A model generated the notes under the pieces. It did not search any database. It was not told where the DNA came from and worked only from the letters and a program-made list of their open reading frames with translations. Positions 11,504 through 23,237 of a stretch of DNA of 64,000 nucleotides are shown piece after piece. This stretch comes from Nemania diffusa (Eukaryota > Ascomycota > Sordariomycetes > Xylariales > Xylariaceae): contig JBBPUQ010000008.1 in NCBI GenBank assembly GCA_038501195.1, forward strand, positions 2,862,501 through 2,926,500, read 5' to 3'. Position 1 is the first letter of the stretch, and each line of letters begins with the position of its first letter. Both the position numbers and the translations under genes were made by a program.

Positions 11504-11520
11504 TAGGTACCTAGGTAGGT
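11504..11520 (+). repeat. Dispersed motif TAGGTACCTAGGTAGGT, copy 2
   Basis: 17 of the 18 bases of the motif at 10839, immediately after the tetranucleotide array. Confidence 0.7.
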
Positions 11521-11782
11521 GGCCGTAACAGTTATCGACCTGTGACCGCCTCGGACAGAAAAGGGTCTATAAAAAGCCGTGACAGTCTTAATTTTGAAAA
11601 GCATTGCTAATACACCATGGCCTTTGGTAAATAAGAGGACTTGAATATATGATTATCACCGTCATTACATTGACAAAGTAAAAATCATTTTGTAACCAGT
11701 ATGATAGTCCTAGAGGTGGTGGCAATCTCAGTGATCGTCTCCAGTTACATCCCCCCGTCCCTACTCTCTCTTGCTAATGTGG

Positions 11783-12464
11783 TCAAGCCACCACGCCGCG
11801 ACTTGCCAGAACGAATTGTTGGCGAAGTGGTGCAACACCTAAAGCCTTCTTTATCGCAGTTTTCTTTTTTTCTATGCCCCGTATGGGCTTCATCTCGAGC
11901 CAAGAGGCAAGTTTGTCCAACTGGTCATCGGAAGCCTCATCGATATCTTTTTCCGTTCGAGGAAAATCGGGTATTGGGGTGTTGTTATTAGTATAAAAGG
12001 GCGTAAGGGGACCCTCGGGGCCCACCATGATATTCTCAACATAGGCGAGGGTATTTGTCTTGCTGTTTAACAACTTAGAATAAGATAGTGTATAGCTGGG
12101 TGTTAAGAGCATACCTAGACACTACACGCTTGGTAAGTGAATCCTTCGTATCTTGAACTGACTTCTCGAGAGTGTTGACATTCTTGTCGAGAGTATCGAC
12201 TTTCTTTTCAATGGTGTCGAGCCTCTCGTTACTGACGTTGACCTTCTTGTCAAGGTTGTCGACCTTATTTTCGAGGTTGTCGACCTTTTTTTCGAGGCTG
12301 TCGAACCTTTTTTCAAGGTTGTCGACCTTTTGGCCAATTTCCCTGGTGGATGCTTCAAGCGCATTGAGCCTCTCGTTGGTGGTGGTGAGCACTTGGCGAA
12401 TTTCCAAGGTGGATTGGTTAATTCTGTCCAATATGTGGTTTAATAGCCCTGAAGTTAAATCCAT
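11783..12464 (-). CDS. Heptad-repeat coiled-coil protein with a small helical C-terminal domain, function unknown
   Basis: Exons 12115..12464 and 11783..12062 (52-nt intron, donor GTATGC, acceptor AAACAG) give 209 residues. ATG 12464 (MDLTSGLLNHILDRIN) is used because the longer frame opens on TTG. The N-terminal two thirds is a coiled coil of seven-residue units (KVDNLEK, RFDSLEK, KVDNLEN, KVDNLDK), written in the DNA as 21-bp tandem repeats at about 12180-12335. The second exon encodes ENIMVGPEGPLTPFY, a Pro-rich hinge, then DDQLDKLASWLEMKPIRG and a Lys-rich helix. That end looks like a helix-extended-loop-helix or SAP-like fold, which is inference only. The gene sits inside repeat-rich DNA and may belong to a dispersed family. 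A further 3' splice near the end is possible. Confidence 0.55.
12180..12335 (-). repeat. 21-bp tandem repeat encoding coiled-coil heptads
   Basis: Several near-identical 21-nt units (TTGTCGACCTT...TTCGAGG on the plus strand), each encoding one heptad of the coiled-coil protein; copy number in such arrays often varies between strains. Confidence 0.75.
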
Positions 12465-12839
12465 TATTTGAAGCAGCCTTGTAAGAAAGTATAGATCAAC
12501 GTGAAAAGTCAACTATAGTGTGGTGAAATAAAAACTGGTGATGCTCATAAGAAAATAAAGTAGAAATAAAACGTGGATTATAAATAAATAAATAAATATT
12601 GCTTACATATGGGAACCGGGGTAACCAGGGTTACATATTCGCGCCAGTTGTTGATTACCATGCTTTACGCGTGCTTAAGCTGTTACACAGGAAAGCCACT
12701 AACTAGCCATGTTCCCGAAGTCCTGACGCCGCAACTAGCCAATTAACGCTTTTGCTCTAACATTACCTAGGCTTAGTCCTGAAGCCAACTGAGACCTTTT
12801 GAGCCGTAGGCAAAGCTATTGGAGGAACCCGATCACGAG

Positions 12840-13366
12840 GCTTAGAAAAGTCTTAGAAAGAGTCATAAAGGAAAGATATTTGCCTCCCTTGGAATGTACA
12901 CCTCATTTTTTGCCCGTTTATTTTCAGCTCCTTGGCCTATAGGCATACTGTCACAATATAGGAAATTCTCTACTTGTAAGTCAGGTATAATACAGAATAA
13001 GTTTTAGCTACACAACTAAGCCACCACGCAGCCACATGCACACTATAACGGTGTGGTGCGCTTAACAAGGCCATTTAACACTGTATAGGTTTTTATCTAG
13101 TTGAACGAATTTAAAACCAACAAGATAAAGGTGCCGTGTCAGAGTATAAAAAACACGAAATCTATTACGACATAATAAAAAAACAAGCGCTCAGATAAGC
13201 AGGCCAGAGTTAACCCTCACACCGCTGGTCTCATGTCAATGCAAACCTTGACTCATATAAGAACCCCCCAAAGCTGCAAGAGTGTCACGAGAGCTTCAGA
13301 AGGTCTCAGAAAGACTCATCAAGGGAGGGCTATTCTCACCCCCTAGGAATGTATAGACCAGATTCC
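12840..13366. repeat. Pair of diverged direct repeats
   Basis: GTCTTAGAAAGAGTCATAAA...CTTGGAATGTACACC near 12848-12902 is matched by GTCTCAGAAAGACTCATCAA...CTAGGAATGTATAGACC near 13302-13362, about 460 bp apart. Many differences are C/T or G/A, as expected after RIP or long divergence. Confidence 0.5.
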
Positions 13367-13761
13367 TCCTGCATACATACCTAGGTTCTGACGTAACAAA
13401 GTGGAATTGAGCCAATGTACAGTGTAGCCTGTGTGGTCCCATGAAGTGTATTGAAGTGAGGTCTGCCGAGTATTCTAGTCTCTCCTGATTTCTGGGCACA
13501 TGTGCTCCCAGCACTTTTACACGCGCAATAGTGTAACCCCCCTTGACAAGTGGTGATCCAGATAAGCCCACACAACTGTGGCTAGGTATCTTATTCTCGA
13601 CCCCGCGATCGCCTCGTAGCTAGTTTTTCTTCGTTTCTTCTTTAGCTTAGAACCTTTGCCATAGAATCACTAGGCTGGTTGTTATGCTACACTTCTGATC
13701 GTAACACCGACAAGTGATGCTGTGGGCTTCACGGCGGCTTCCGATGGGAGCCTTGTGGGCT

Positions 13762-13805
13762 CGCTTAGGTGGATCCCACGATCCGACCCTTCGGATCCCT
13801 AAGCG
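13762..13805. repeat. Bulged hairpin (8 + 7 bp stem)
   Basis: CGCTTAGG (13762-13769) pairs with CCTAAGCG (13798-13805), and GATCCGA (13780-13786) pairs with TCGGATC (13791-13797). The two 3' arms are contiguous; the 5' side carries a 10-nt bulge. Confidence 0.7.
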
Positions 13806-14038
13806 TTAGATCCACTTATCCTGTCATATATGTACATAGGTCAAGGCTTTCTTGTTCTTACATCAGGTAGTAAGAAGGAAAACAGGGGCTATAAGACCCA
13901 GCAGAGTAGGTCCTGGTAGTCTAAATAGAACTTCCCTCGCTGTGCAATAACACTAAATCATCTCTAGCATCGCTCACACTATAAATTATAACTGTTGGAT
14001 TGCCAAGTGGTAATTATGTTGTAGAGGTTATGGAGAAG

Positions 14039-14064
14039 ACCCAGCAGCCCCCGTGCTGCTGGGT
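14039..14064. repeat. Perfect 10-bp hairpin
   Basis: ACCCAGCAGC and GCTGCTGGGT flank a 6-nt loop (CCCCGT). The GACCCAGCAG arm also occurs near 13896. Confidence 0.75.
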
Positions 14065-14809
14065 AACGACTTATACACTGTCCCTAGTACCTGCCCCCAC
14101 AGTAACACTTAAACTAATCGCTAACCTTATTTTTTTCCTTTATTTCTCAAAGCTTATATGACAAGATCTGCCCTCCGGGCGCCACCCCGGGAACAAGATC
14201 TAGTGGTGCTAAGCTGGTAGGGGGGCTATATCCCTCTACTATGCCATCAGACCTTATAATGAATGTTGTATTATTGTGACATGCCATCTAAGTCACACAA
14301 GGAAGCGATCACATCATCATTGTTACACAACTGTCCCATCGACGGATGATTTAACCGAGAATGGTGCCATCGTTTTTGAGCTGATTTGCTGACCTCAGTA
14401 ATACCCCTGGCTTAGAGAAAACAGGAGCTTGGATTGTAGTACTAGGTTCCAGTGTTCCAGTTAGAAATACTAATCAAAGAACCTATGTTCCTATGGAATG
14501 ATCCTAACCTTGCCCCCCGCAGAGACAACGATACACATCGCAAAAGCTGGTTCTCTCACAATACCATGTTACTCTTTGCCCTATCTGCTGCTTACTTCCC
14601 GATTCTCAACCTTTTACACAGCTGGCATTGCCCAGTAAGGACGGCGCCACTTGGTGTTTTCAATCCCATCTGAGTAAATGCGTTTACCTGAAATCTTGCA
14701 GCAGAGTTAGTCTTCACAAAAGCCTGTCTACTAGCAGTCAGCTCTCTTGCGCAACGATAAAAACAAGAGTGACGTGTAGTAGGGTGGATAAGACAACACC
14801 ATGCTCCAC

Positions 14810-16797
14810 TCATTTTTTGTTGGCGAGGCTGCTGTTCAGAAAGGGATTGCTCTCTAGACCATCGAGGAGGTAGCCCCCCGAGCCATCTCGACCAGCTGCA
14901 ATCTCTGCTTCCTGGTCCCAGTCAGCTCTCTTATCGAGCCATTTGCCGCCAAGGTACAGTCGGATGCATGGGTGCTCCGGCTTCTTTTGCTTCGACTCGA
15001 AAGGTACGAGCTTAGCATTGTCATGATCTATCGCGCTCACCGTACAGCCACAGGATAAACCAGGTATGCCTCCTTGTCGAATGACGTCATGAGAAATATC
15101 CTCCCAACGACGATGTTTTTCTGAAAGGCTTCCGTTGACTCCTAGGGCACGAGCGTGGGTGTGATGCTGCGCTTCTGAATCAATGATAAGCCTGGACTGG
15201 TGAGGAGGGCATTGCTCGCAGAGGCCATGCGCGTATCCAATGTCGCGAAAATACCAGACGCGACTCTTAGGAAGAAACAAGCTGACGCTGAGAGTATGAA
15301 TCGGGGCATCGCCAAAGCGCTCGTAGTAGAACCCGCCTGTTCTGTCAATATGTTCAAAATAAGCTCTGTGCTCCTCGCTGCGGAAGAAGGCAAGAGATCC
15401 AACCTCGAAGTTGGAGTAGAACTGGCAGTTGTTGTACTCGAGGTGGTCGAAGTCATCATAGTTATTGTCTACTCCCTTGAGCGCCTGGGACGGATGAGGG
15501 GCGTCATCTCCTTGGAGAGGGTCTTGGAGCAGCCAGTCGTAATCAGCATCTTCATGGATCATATCCTTGTTATTCTTAATGAATGTCTTGGTCCTGTCCC
15601 ATAGGGAAGGGAAAGACCGGGCATCATCGAGGATAGCCATATTGAATCCGTACGCCATATTGTTGTCGCGCATGAAGCGGAAAACATCATAATTGATGTT
15701 GCAACTAAAATCGACCTGCGACACAGCTGTCAGCGCCAGGGCCTGCTTGGTGTTTAGGGGAAGACTCACACCGGGCTCGACTCGCCAGAAGAATTCATAG
15801 TGGGCGAGGCGTTTCTCCAGAGCAAACAGGCCGGCATTCCATCGGCACATGTGGTGGTAGCTTTGAAGCCAGGCCTTACCAACGCCAATACTGCCCATAA
15901 ATTGGCGACCGACATCAAATCGTGTGGTATCAATCCAAGAGGGTACAGTCCAGTGCTCTTTAGGGATAATCTCGAAGTGACACTGCGAGGTGGTTGCGTT
16001 GGCAACGGCTAACATGAATTCCTCGCTGAAATCTTCATCGTTGAAGAAGACCCAGTCATATTGATGCATTAGCCGACTGTTGAATCGAGCCTCGAGTTGG
16101 ATCATGCTGTACACCATCTCCTCGACTTCCGAATTGCGAACTAGCGCAATGAAAGCAGCGTTGGGGCGAGTCTCCAAAAGCGACAGTTGGTACTGCTCGG
16201 GGAGATCGTCCATGTTGGCAATTGTGTTATCACGGAGCCACTGTAGGGGGTTGGGCTGCGCGGGACCGGCCGGGGCAGAGAGCTGGGCAATCGGAGGGAG
16301 ATAGATGTCAATGGTGGCGGCTTCTTTGGCGATGCGCTTGGCATGGTCTCTGCGGATCATCCAGGCGCTACCGGAGAGGGCGAAGACCATGCACAGAAAG
16401 ACCAGAAACTTGCGAACAGAGAACGGACTGTTTCAAGGTGTAGCAATTAATATAGGCAATAATGAGGGAGATGGTGGTGAATGCGAGAGGGAGGAGCCGG
16501 GAGGGGGGGAAGGAGGGAGACTCACCGAACACGACGCGCGAGAAAAGCCCAGCCGGGACCATGCGGCTTGTCGCAAGAGTCGTCGAGCAAGGAAGTCGTG
16601 GTGCTTGCCAAGTTAACCAAGTCGTCCTCGGAAGTAGTGGTGAAGCTCATAGGGTTGGGACCAACGCCCTCGTTGCTCGAAGTTGACCATGAGGGGACAT
16701 GACCTCGGCTTCCACCCGATCGGTGGGCAACATGGGCATCTGTACCGGCCGCAGAACGCGCGGTACTAGCTCCGTGGCGATGGTAGGCGGTAGGCAT
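14810..16797 (-). CDS. Golgi alpha-1,2-mannosyltransferase, GT15 (KRE2/MNT1/KTR family)
   Basis: Adds alpha-1,2-mannose from GDP-mannose to N- and O-linked glycans in the Golgi lumen. Exons 16526..16797 and 14810..16427 (98-nt intron, donor GTGAGT, acceptor AACAG); 629 residues. Type II topology: a Ser/Thr-rich cytoplasmic region of about 95 residues, one hydrophobic anchor at about 98-115 (FLVFLCMVFALSGSAWMI) that the splice completes, then the lumenal catalytic domain. GT15 signatures visible: TRPNAAFIALVRN, FNDEDFSEEF, SYHHMCRWNAG, EFFWRVEPG (its Glu, around residue 305, is at the catalytic site), YGFNMAILDD and HLEYNNCQFYSNFEVGSLAFFRS. The cytoplasmic tail is longer than in yeast Kre2. 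Upstream ATG 16797 was chosen because its exon splices in frame into the anchor. Confidence 0.92.
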
Positions 16798-18120
16798 TTT
16801 GGTTTGTTAGGGCAGCCCTTTTTACGCGTTGTTAGTGCTTAGACCCCGAGAAGCTCAAGAAGGGGAAAGAGAGTCAAAGTGGCTATTGGAACAAGGAAAA
16901 GTAGCTCTGGATGACAACCCACACGTTGCAATTGGTCGATCGTAGGTTTGAGGATTGAGTATTGAGGATTAATGTTTGGTGTTTGATGTTTGGTGCTTAG
17001 TGCAGAGCAGGTGTGTGATGCAATCACAGAGGTTGCTAGAAGACTAAGGTCGGTGCTTGTGGCAGATTGGGAACCCTTGGACCTCCCCCCAAGCAAAGCC
17101 CAAGGTAGAGAGGGTAAGGGGCTTGCGGGAAGGATATTGATGATGAAGGAATGGACAAGTTCTCCTAGCAAGTGTGCACGAAAGAATCGGAGACCTAGGT
17201 ATTAGCGAGCGTGGTGTTGTGGTGTGGTGTGTTGTGTTGCGTTGTTGATGTGGAGAATTAAGTGTAAACAGGTGCGAGGTGGGATGCTGGCGGGCGACGA
17301 GGAGGGTTGGTATCAATATCATTCAATACCGGCGCAAGTCTAGCGTAGACGATTAGTTGGTCTCGGAACAGGTACCTAGGTAGGTAATGAATGGTAGCAC
17401 TATTGTGAATCTCCTAGGTGCCTGCCTGGGTGAATGGGAAGTCGGTACCTTCTAGTTTTTCTTAGAACTGGAGAAGGTAGGCCGAAGTACAAATAAGTAG
17501 CAAACACAGGTACCGATAAGCAACCAGTGCACGATAGTTGCCATGGCCGGCGTCATATCCTTTGTCTATTAGCTACACCTAGTGAATGAGTTGTCTGGGA
17601 CCCATTTAGTGACTGCCTTCTTGCGGCACGAGCTGGACTTCATGCGAAACAGGAACTGCCTCGCCCTGATACAGACACAATTAATATATGAGCACCTGGA
17701 CTGCTGCCGGCGACCTAACGTCATCCGAGGCAATCCGGCAGCCGTGTATTGCATGCTCAAAGGAACACTCACCACTAGATAGAACCTCGTCTGAAGTCAT
17801 TATGATAACAGTCCCCCACGGGGATGGTATAACAGCAACCACTATCTATGACTGCCTTGCTCTACCGCAGAGCGACAAGTATCCATCAAGGAAATACTCA
17901 TCCAGTTAGGATGCATCGCTCCCAGTCGTACAGCCACAGAACCAAGTCGCCGGTCTATAATACAATGGAATTAGTTTCAAGGCTTTAAGCAAACCCCCAT
18001 TCCTGCCTCCTCACCCATCGTGATCAGTCGGCAATACAATTATAGAAGATGCCCGTCCCAGTCCAACCCCGGGAGCTGCCGGGAGCTACCGTGCCCCGGA
18101 ATCTAATGCAAGTTTCTCCA
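16798..18120. other. Intergenic, promoter of the GT15 gene and 3' flank of HIR1
   Basis: 1.3 kb. Contains a TAGG-type motif at 17371. Frames at 16839..17171 and 16990..17205 overlap antisense to each other and lack protein-like composition. No gene supported. Confidence 0.55.
17371..17386 (+). repeat. Dispersed motif GGTACCTAGGTAGGTA, copy 3
   Basis: 16 of the 18 bases of the motif at 10839, in the GT15 upstream region. Confidence 0.65.
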
Positions 18121-21100
18121 TCACGACTCTTCGACGACCATGGCGTCATCGGCTGCTAGATCGTCCTCGAGGGTGAGATCTAGTACTCGTGCATACTGCA
18201 CCGTAAGTCGCTGTAGTTCCCGGAATTTGCCTGTGTAACCTTGTAAGTATCCACATTTGCGATTTGTTTGGGGCTCTGTGACAAACATACCTAGAATCAT
18301 CACCACTCCTTTAAGCAGCTCTTTTCGGTCCCACCCACAGATGTCGCTTTTTCCACTACTCCAACCCTGGCCCTTGTCGTCCCCTTCGCCCGTCTTATCT
18401 TGTAACACGCCGCCGAGGAGGTTGTTCAACAGCTCCTCTACTTTCCCACGGTGGCCCTCTGCACCGATACGCTTGGCATACATGAGCAAATATAGTCGGA
18501 ACTCTTCCTTCGACCCTAGTTGGAGAGCCCCTGCAATGCGATTTTCTAGGTGAGCAATGCTCACACTAGATTCAAACGTTTCGAAGCCATCCTTGGACAA
18601 CAAAGTTTTGATTAGCCGCTGTAGAGTATATGCCCGTCCCTTTAGTAGAAATTCATTCGTTGTGTGTCGCTCTAGAAATGGGATGATTCCACTTGAGACC
18701 ATGTTCTCTTCGCTCTTGCCATCTTTGGGTGTTGTAGAGCCCACAGCTGTGGTCTGCAATGACCCGACAGAGGAATCGTTGCTGTTCCAATATTGGCTCC
18801 CTACGGCCCACCAAGACTCTGACAGGCGTTGCCAAGTGTGCATTGAAGGCGAGTAATAGTAGCCATCGCCATTAGTTAGTGTCACAATAATATGGCCATT
18901 TGAGTTCAAGTGTGCCGAGGTAACTCCAGGGGCAGGCATCGCACCGTGAGGTTGAAGCGAACTGATGGCAAGTTCGAGGATAGGCCCGAGGGAGACCGGA
19001 GGATGAGGCGAAGAGAGGGTATATATGTTCCACACATAGCACATACCAGCGGCCGTGATGCATAGCAACCACCAGCCGCGACATTCAAGAATGACAGGCT
19101 GAGCCTCAAGCACCATCGCATTAATCAAACGACGGCCTGCCGGCGTCCACGTATATAGACTGCCATCCTCACAGGCGGCGGCCCAGAACTTCTTGCTGCC
19201 TGTTACCAAGAGGACAGCCCTTGGAAGGTAGTCTTGCCAGAGCACCACGCCACGTTTGGTGGCTGTAATATGTGATGGGTCTCGCAAGGACGTAGGGTTT
19301 CGAGCCTCTAGGATAATATTCTCTGGAACCTTTGAGCCCTCTTCTAACGTGGTATCTTCAAGAAGCACCCCGCGTTCCAGGGGCCGAAGAATATGAGATC
19401 TCACTTTGGGCACTGCAAGCCGGACTTGTGAGATAGCAATGGCGGGATTAAGCACTGCAGGCCGTAGGAACTCAGGCGTGGGAGCCAGCCCATTTTTGGG
19501 AGGCTCGAGCGTTGCATTCTCCAGACCCTCTACACCGTTCCGTTGGATGAGCCTAGGCCCATTGGCTGGCCGTTTATTTGGATGCTCTTCATCATCTTCT
19601 CCCTCAATCGCAATGGCTTTTCGCTTGTTGCCCAGCAGCATCGCCGCTAAACCACCTTCGGGGAGCCCATCGTATGGTTTGGAGAGGTCTAGTATGGTCT
19701 GTGGGGCCTCGTTCTGTGCTACTTTAGATGTGCTGGACCCAACCAACTGTGTTTGAGGAAGGGAAGATTGACCTGTGCCAGATGACGATATCAGCATTGG
19801 CGCAACCCTCTTCTTTCCGTCTTTGGTGATCGTAACTCGTGATTTTAATACGTTTATACGCTGCGCTGCTTTATCGGCAGCTTCTTGCGCTTCCTGCGCC
19901 GCCCCTGCTTGGCCCTTTTCTTTCTCTGGCTCGGTCTCTGCCTGTCCATTTGTGGATGGTGGTGCGGTAGGCGTGGCAGTACCTGTCTTCACACCGTTTG
20001 TAGTTGGCGCGGCATCCTTGGGAAGGGGTTGGAAATCACCCATTAGAGCTCCCATCCTGGATTCGGCGCCTTTTCTTTCCCCTTCCTTACTGTGATTCTC
20101 GAGTTGGAGGCCCTCGACATCTTCAGCAATTCCCATAGCTTTGCGAGAAGCACCATATTTAGAAAGCGCTTTATCAGTCTCTTCAGGATTTGCGACCCAT
20201 CCGAGCTCACCAGTTTCAAACTTCACAGCAACAATGCTCCCGTCAAGGCTGGCTGCGAACAAGGTTTGCCCGTCGGGTGTCCAGGCCAGGTCAGATATGG
20301 ACTTAGAAGCTAAGTCTTGCAAGATGACTACTGGCCTGGAGGTATTGGTGTTCCAGATACTCAGCGTTTTATCTTGACCAGCAGACGCGATTACCGTTAC
20401 AAGGGCACCACCAGCAGCCTGGCCATTTGTGGCGCCGTTTTCAACAGGCTTTTTGGTATGAAATAGTCGCGGAGAGAACATACAGACTTCGGTAGGACCT
20501 TCATGTCCAACGAGGTTAATCTCACTGTCCCATCTAGATCGTTCGATAATAGCGACAGAACTAACAGGGCCATTGACCGCATTGGCGGCAGCGATATGGT
20601 TCCCATCGGGCGACCAAGAGCACCGTCTGAAATATGTGGTCAACGGAGATGACTTGAAAGGGGCACTAATAGTTGTTTCTAGCTGAAAGTTATTGACCAT
20701 ATCGTGCTGGGTGGCATTCGGCGCGGGAGAAGTAAATCGAAATATTTTTATGGAGCGGTCGTCGCTTGCGGTGGCGAAGAACTTGTTGGCGGGATCGAAT
20801 GTGATGCCCTTGACATGGCTTTGGTGTAGAGAAAGGATCTTGAGTTTCTCAAACGTGTGTCCTGACCAAACCACCACCTTGGAGTCAAGGCCAACGGACA
20901 CCAAGATAGAGCCGTCATGAGACCAGGCCAAATCCTGGACATCGTTGTCATGCCCTATTAGACGTTTGGATGTCTTCCAATTCTCGACGGGCGGTGGGCC
21001 GCTGGTACCGAAGGGCGCAATAGCGGGTGGGCCGCTCTCGAGTTGGTATATACATATAATCTTGTCGTCGGCGCCGGAAGCGAGGTATCGGCCATTGGGA

Positions 21101-21469
21101 GAGAAGCGCACCGAGTGAATGGTACCTAGATGATGGCTCATGTGACATAACTGACGTGGGCCGGTGAACGAGGCATCATCGGCTTTGTAAATTGCTTCGG
21201 TCGACCAAACGCGAACATGGCCATCTATTTTGCTTCAAGTTAGAGGACGACAACGCATAGTAAACTTGGGGATTGGGCACATACCGCCACCAGCGGTCGC
21301 GAGGCGCTTCCCATCCGGTGATACGTGGCAACTGTATACCTCGAAGTCCTTTTGTTCGCCTGTCGCGGGCGCAGGGTTAGCTACCTTCATACATCAAGTC
21401 TTTCGCGACAATGCTGCGATAGAAATAAATACCTTTGTGGCTCAACCATGATGGCTTAATGATGCGCAT
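18121..21469 (-). CDS. HIR1: HIR1/HIRA histone chaperone subunit (WD40)
   Basis: Replication-independent H3-H4 chaperone and histone-gene corepressor in the nucleus. Exons on the minus strand: 21433..21469, 21285..21359, 18291..21224, 18121..18230; 1,051 residues. The start MRIIKPSWLSHKGEQKDFEVYSC is not readable in one frame; three exons must be joined to give the first WD40 blade (YSCHVSPDGKRLATAGGDGH, then VRVWS). WD40 repeats occupy about residues 1-370. The HIRA B-domain-like basic segment AAMLLGNKRKAIAIEG lies near 515. The C-terminal Hira domain covers about 650-1000 (ITATKRGVVLWQDYLPRAVL, KFWAAACEDGSLYTWTPAGR). The last intron (18231..18290, 60 nt) has no stop and is a multiple of three; splicing restores WDRKELLKGVVMILGKFREL, while retention would insert 20 residues. 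Confidence 0.92.
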
Positions 21470-23237
21470 GGTGACTTGAAGTATGAACTTGTAACTCGCA
21501 TGTCGTCATGGAACATCAGACTGCTAGATAATGCGAGAGCTCGCGAAGAATGTTGGGCGAAGAGTGGAGTTAAGTAGGATGATTTAAAGATTCAGGTGCA
21601 AGCCCCGGGTCAGGTTGATAGTGAATGAGGAAAACGGTCCCCAATTTCAAGGACACTACCTATTGTCAAGTGACTGGCGCAATTGGAAAGTGGTTTCCAG
21701 TCGCGCGACGCGGCCCGAAGTTGGGAAAGCGGGTCCCTCTAAATTCACTTAAACTTGATTATCGTTCTAAACATAGGTAGAGAGAGGGGCGTGTTCAGCT
21801 TCAATTCTATCAGTACCTACCTAGGTACCTAGGTAGTTTTAACACCTGGATACATGTATGTAGCTTAGGTAGGTACGTACCTACTATGTGTGTAGGTACC
21901 TAGGTGCAGAAGTCCTATATATACAGACTTGTGTATATGTACCTAGGTATGTAGGACAGGACATGAGTGGTAGGTATTATGAGACTTTTCAACCTTGACA
22001 ACATACATTACCTTATGTAGGTAGGTAGCTAAGAATCACAACTATGGGTACAGAGCAGAGGGATATGATCCAAAGTAGCTACAACTACACCAACTACCAA
22101 TTAAAACAAAAAAAATTATCAACCGTGAAAATGGCTACTAGCACTTAACATAACATACATCGATAATCATAAGGACACTTCCATGTGGGTCTGTCTGATC
22201 TTCTATGTATGCAGCGTCGCAAACACGTGAGGTGACGCACAAGCAAACACACACAACGCATGCACATACATATACTAGGGCGCTGTATCTGCCTACCTAC
22301 TGTGTATGTACTTACCCCAAATAGAGTAAGTATTTCGTGCTGATAAATTGTTTTCTACACAGGTAGGGATAACTATACGCGGGGTAGGCATGGGTTAGCG
22401 AACCATGTACTTATTCAGCCGCCAGGTCAGTCAGCATGATAGGTACGAACTTAAGCAGGCATCTATTCCACGTTGCTAACGGTGGTGGATGACCCATCAG
22501 CCACTTCATTGCTGCCGCGATAAAAGGCAAGAGAAAGGCCTGTAGTTGGAATTGGCTGTATGGATATGTGCTTGCGCAAGCGTTGGCAGCAACGCAAAAG
22601 AGGTGCGTTCAACCCCATGTATATTGTATTTCATTAGCCATCTACTCGTGAGAAGTGTATCCCCGTCTCTAGGTGGTGTAAGTAAACCGGATATATCTGA
22701 CCAAAAGAACCATATCTTCTCCACTTTCGCTCTAGAGCGGTCATGCGGGAGAAAAAAGGAATGGTAAGTTTTGCAGGAACTAGATGATAGGTAGTGTGTG
22801 TGGGAGCAACTGGCACCAAAAAAAACATGTCCAGAATCGCTCAAGAAACTATCGACTTTATGTCTTTTTCCCATTGCGACTCGCACTGTAAGAAAAAACT
22901 TTGGAGTTGGTAATGGCGCCATCAATGTAATGGAGCACACCAGACAGAATTGGGATTACAGGTGGGGTTCCCTCAGTCCGGCGTGCTGTGCATTGGGGTT
23001 AGTGATTGACGATGGCATCGCCCCCTCAATGACATCGCCTCCGGCTACATTTCCGGTGAGCGCCGGCTTCCTAGCATCGTATCGCGGAAAAATCCGTGCT
23101 TCCGCTTCGCTCTCAGAAGGGGTATATGAGCCCACCGATGGTAGGCATTACATCAGTAAGTGTTAGTAGTACAATGTCGCAGCAAAGGCACATTCCATAG
23201 CTTCAAAAATGGCTTCAGCAGATGAACCGACTATTCA
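21470..23237. other. Intergenic between HIR1 and NMNAT genes
   Basis: 1.8 kb, rich in CCTA/TAGG and TACATA-like simple sequence between 21800 and 22400. Frames at 22506..23166 lack domains. No gene supported. Confidence 0.55.
21814..21835. repeat. Dispersed CCTA/TAGG motif, copy 4
   Basis: TACCTACCTAGGTACC followed by TAGGTA, an inverted arrangement of the same 18-mer. Further fragments follow to about 21960. Confidence 0.65.

Larger units (their letters stand above)
10552..11782. other. AT-rich intergenic block with degenerate repeats
   Basis: 1.2 kb without a gene, containing a TIR-bounded AT-rich element (about 10933-11357), a tetranucleotide array and two copies of the TAGGTACCTAGGTAGGTA motif, each listed separately. 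Confidence 0.6.
12465..14809. other. Repeat-derived region without an intact gene
   Basis: 2.3 kb, with two diverged direct-repeat copies (about 12840-12905 and 13296-13362) and two strong hairpins (13762-13805, 14039-14064). Short frames at 13296..13575 and 14452..14873 show no domain and overlap the repeats. Probably remains of transposable elements, possibly LTR-type, but no reverse transcriptase or transposase sequence is visible. Confidence 0.5.

Noticed and set aside
12840..13706. Intact LTR retrotransposon
   Set aside because: No defined TG...CA long repeats, primer-binding site, or gag/pol frame could be found; only diverged repeats and hairpins remain.
14003..14013. TTGCCAAGTGG as a tRNA or SINE A box
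   Set aside because: No matching B box downstream and no cloverleaf can be formed.
16839..17205. Frames upstream of the mannosyltransferase gene
   Set aside because: Overlapping on opposite strands, no protein-like features; most likely promoter and 5' UTR.
21139..21141. Start MSHHLGTIHS for HIR1
   Set aside because: Three upstream exon segments complete the first WD40 blade, so this Met is internal.
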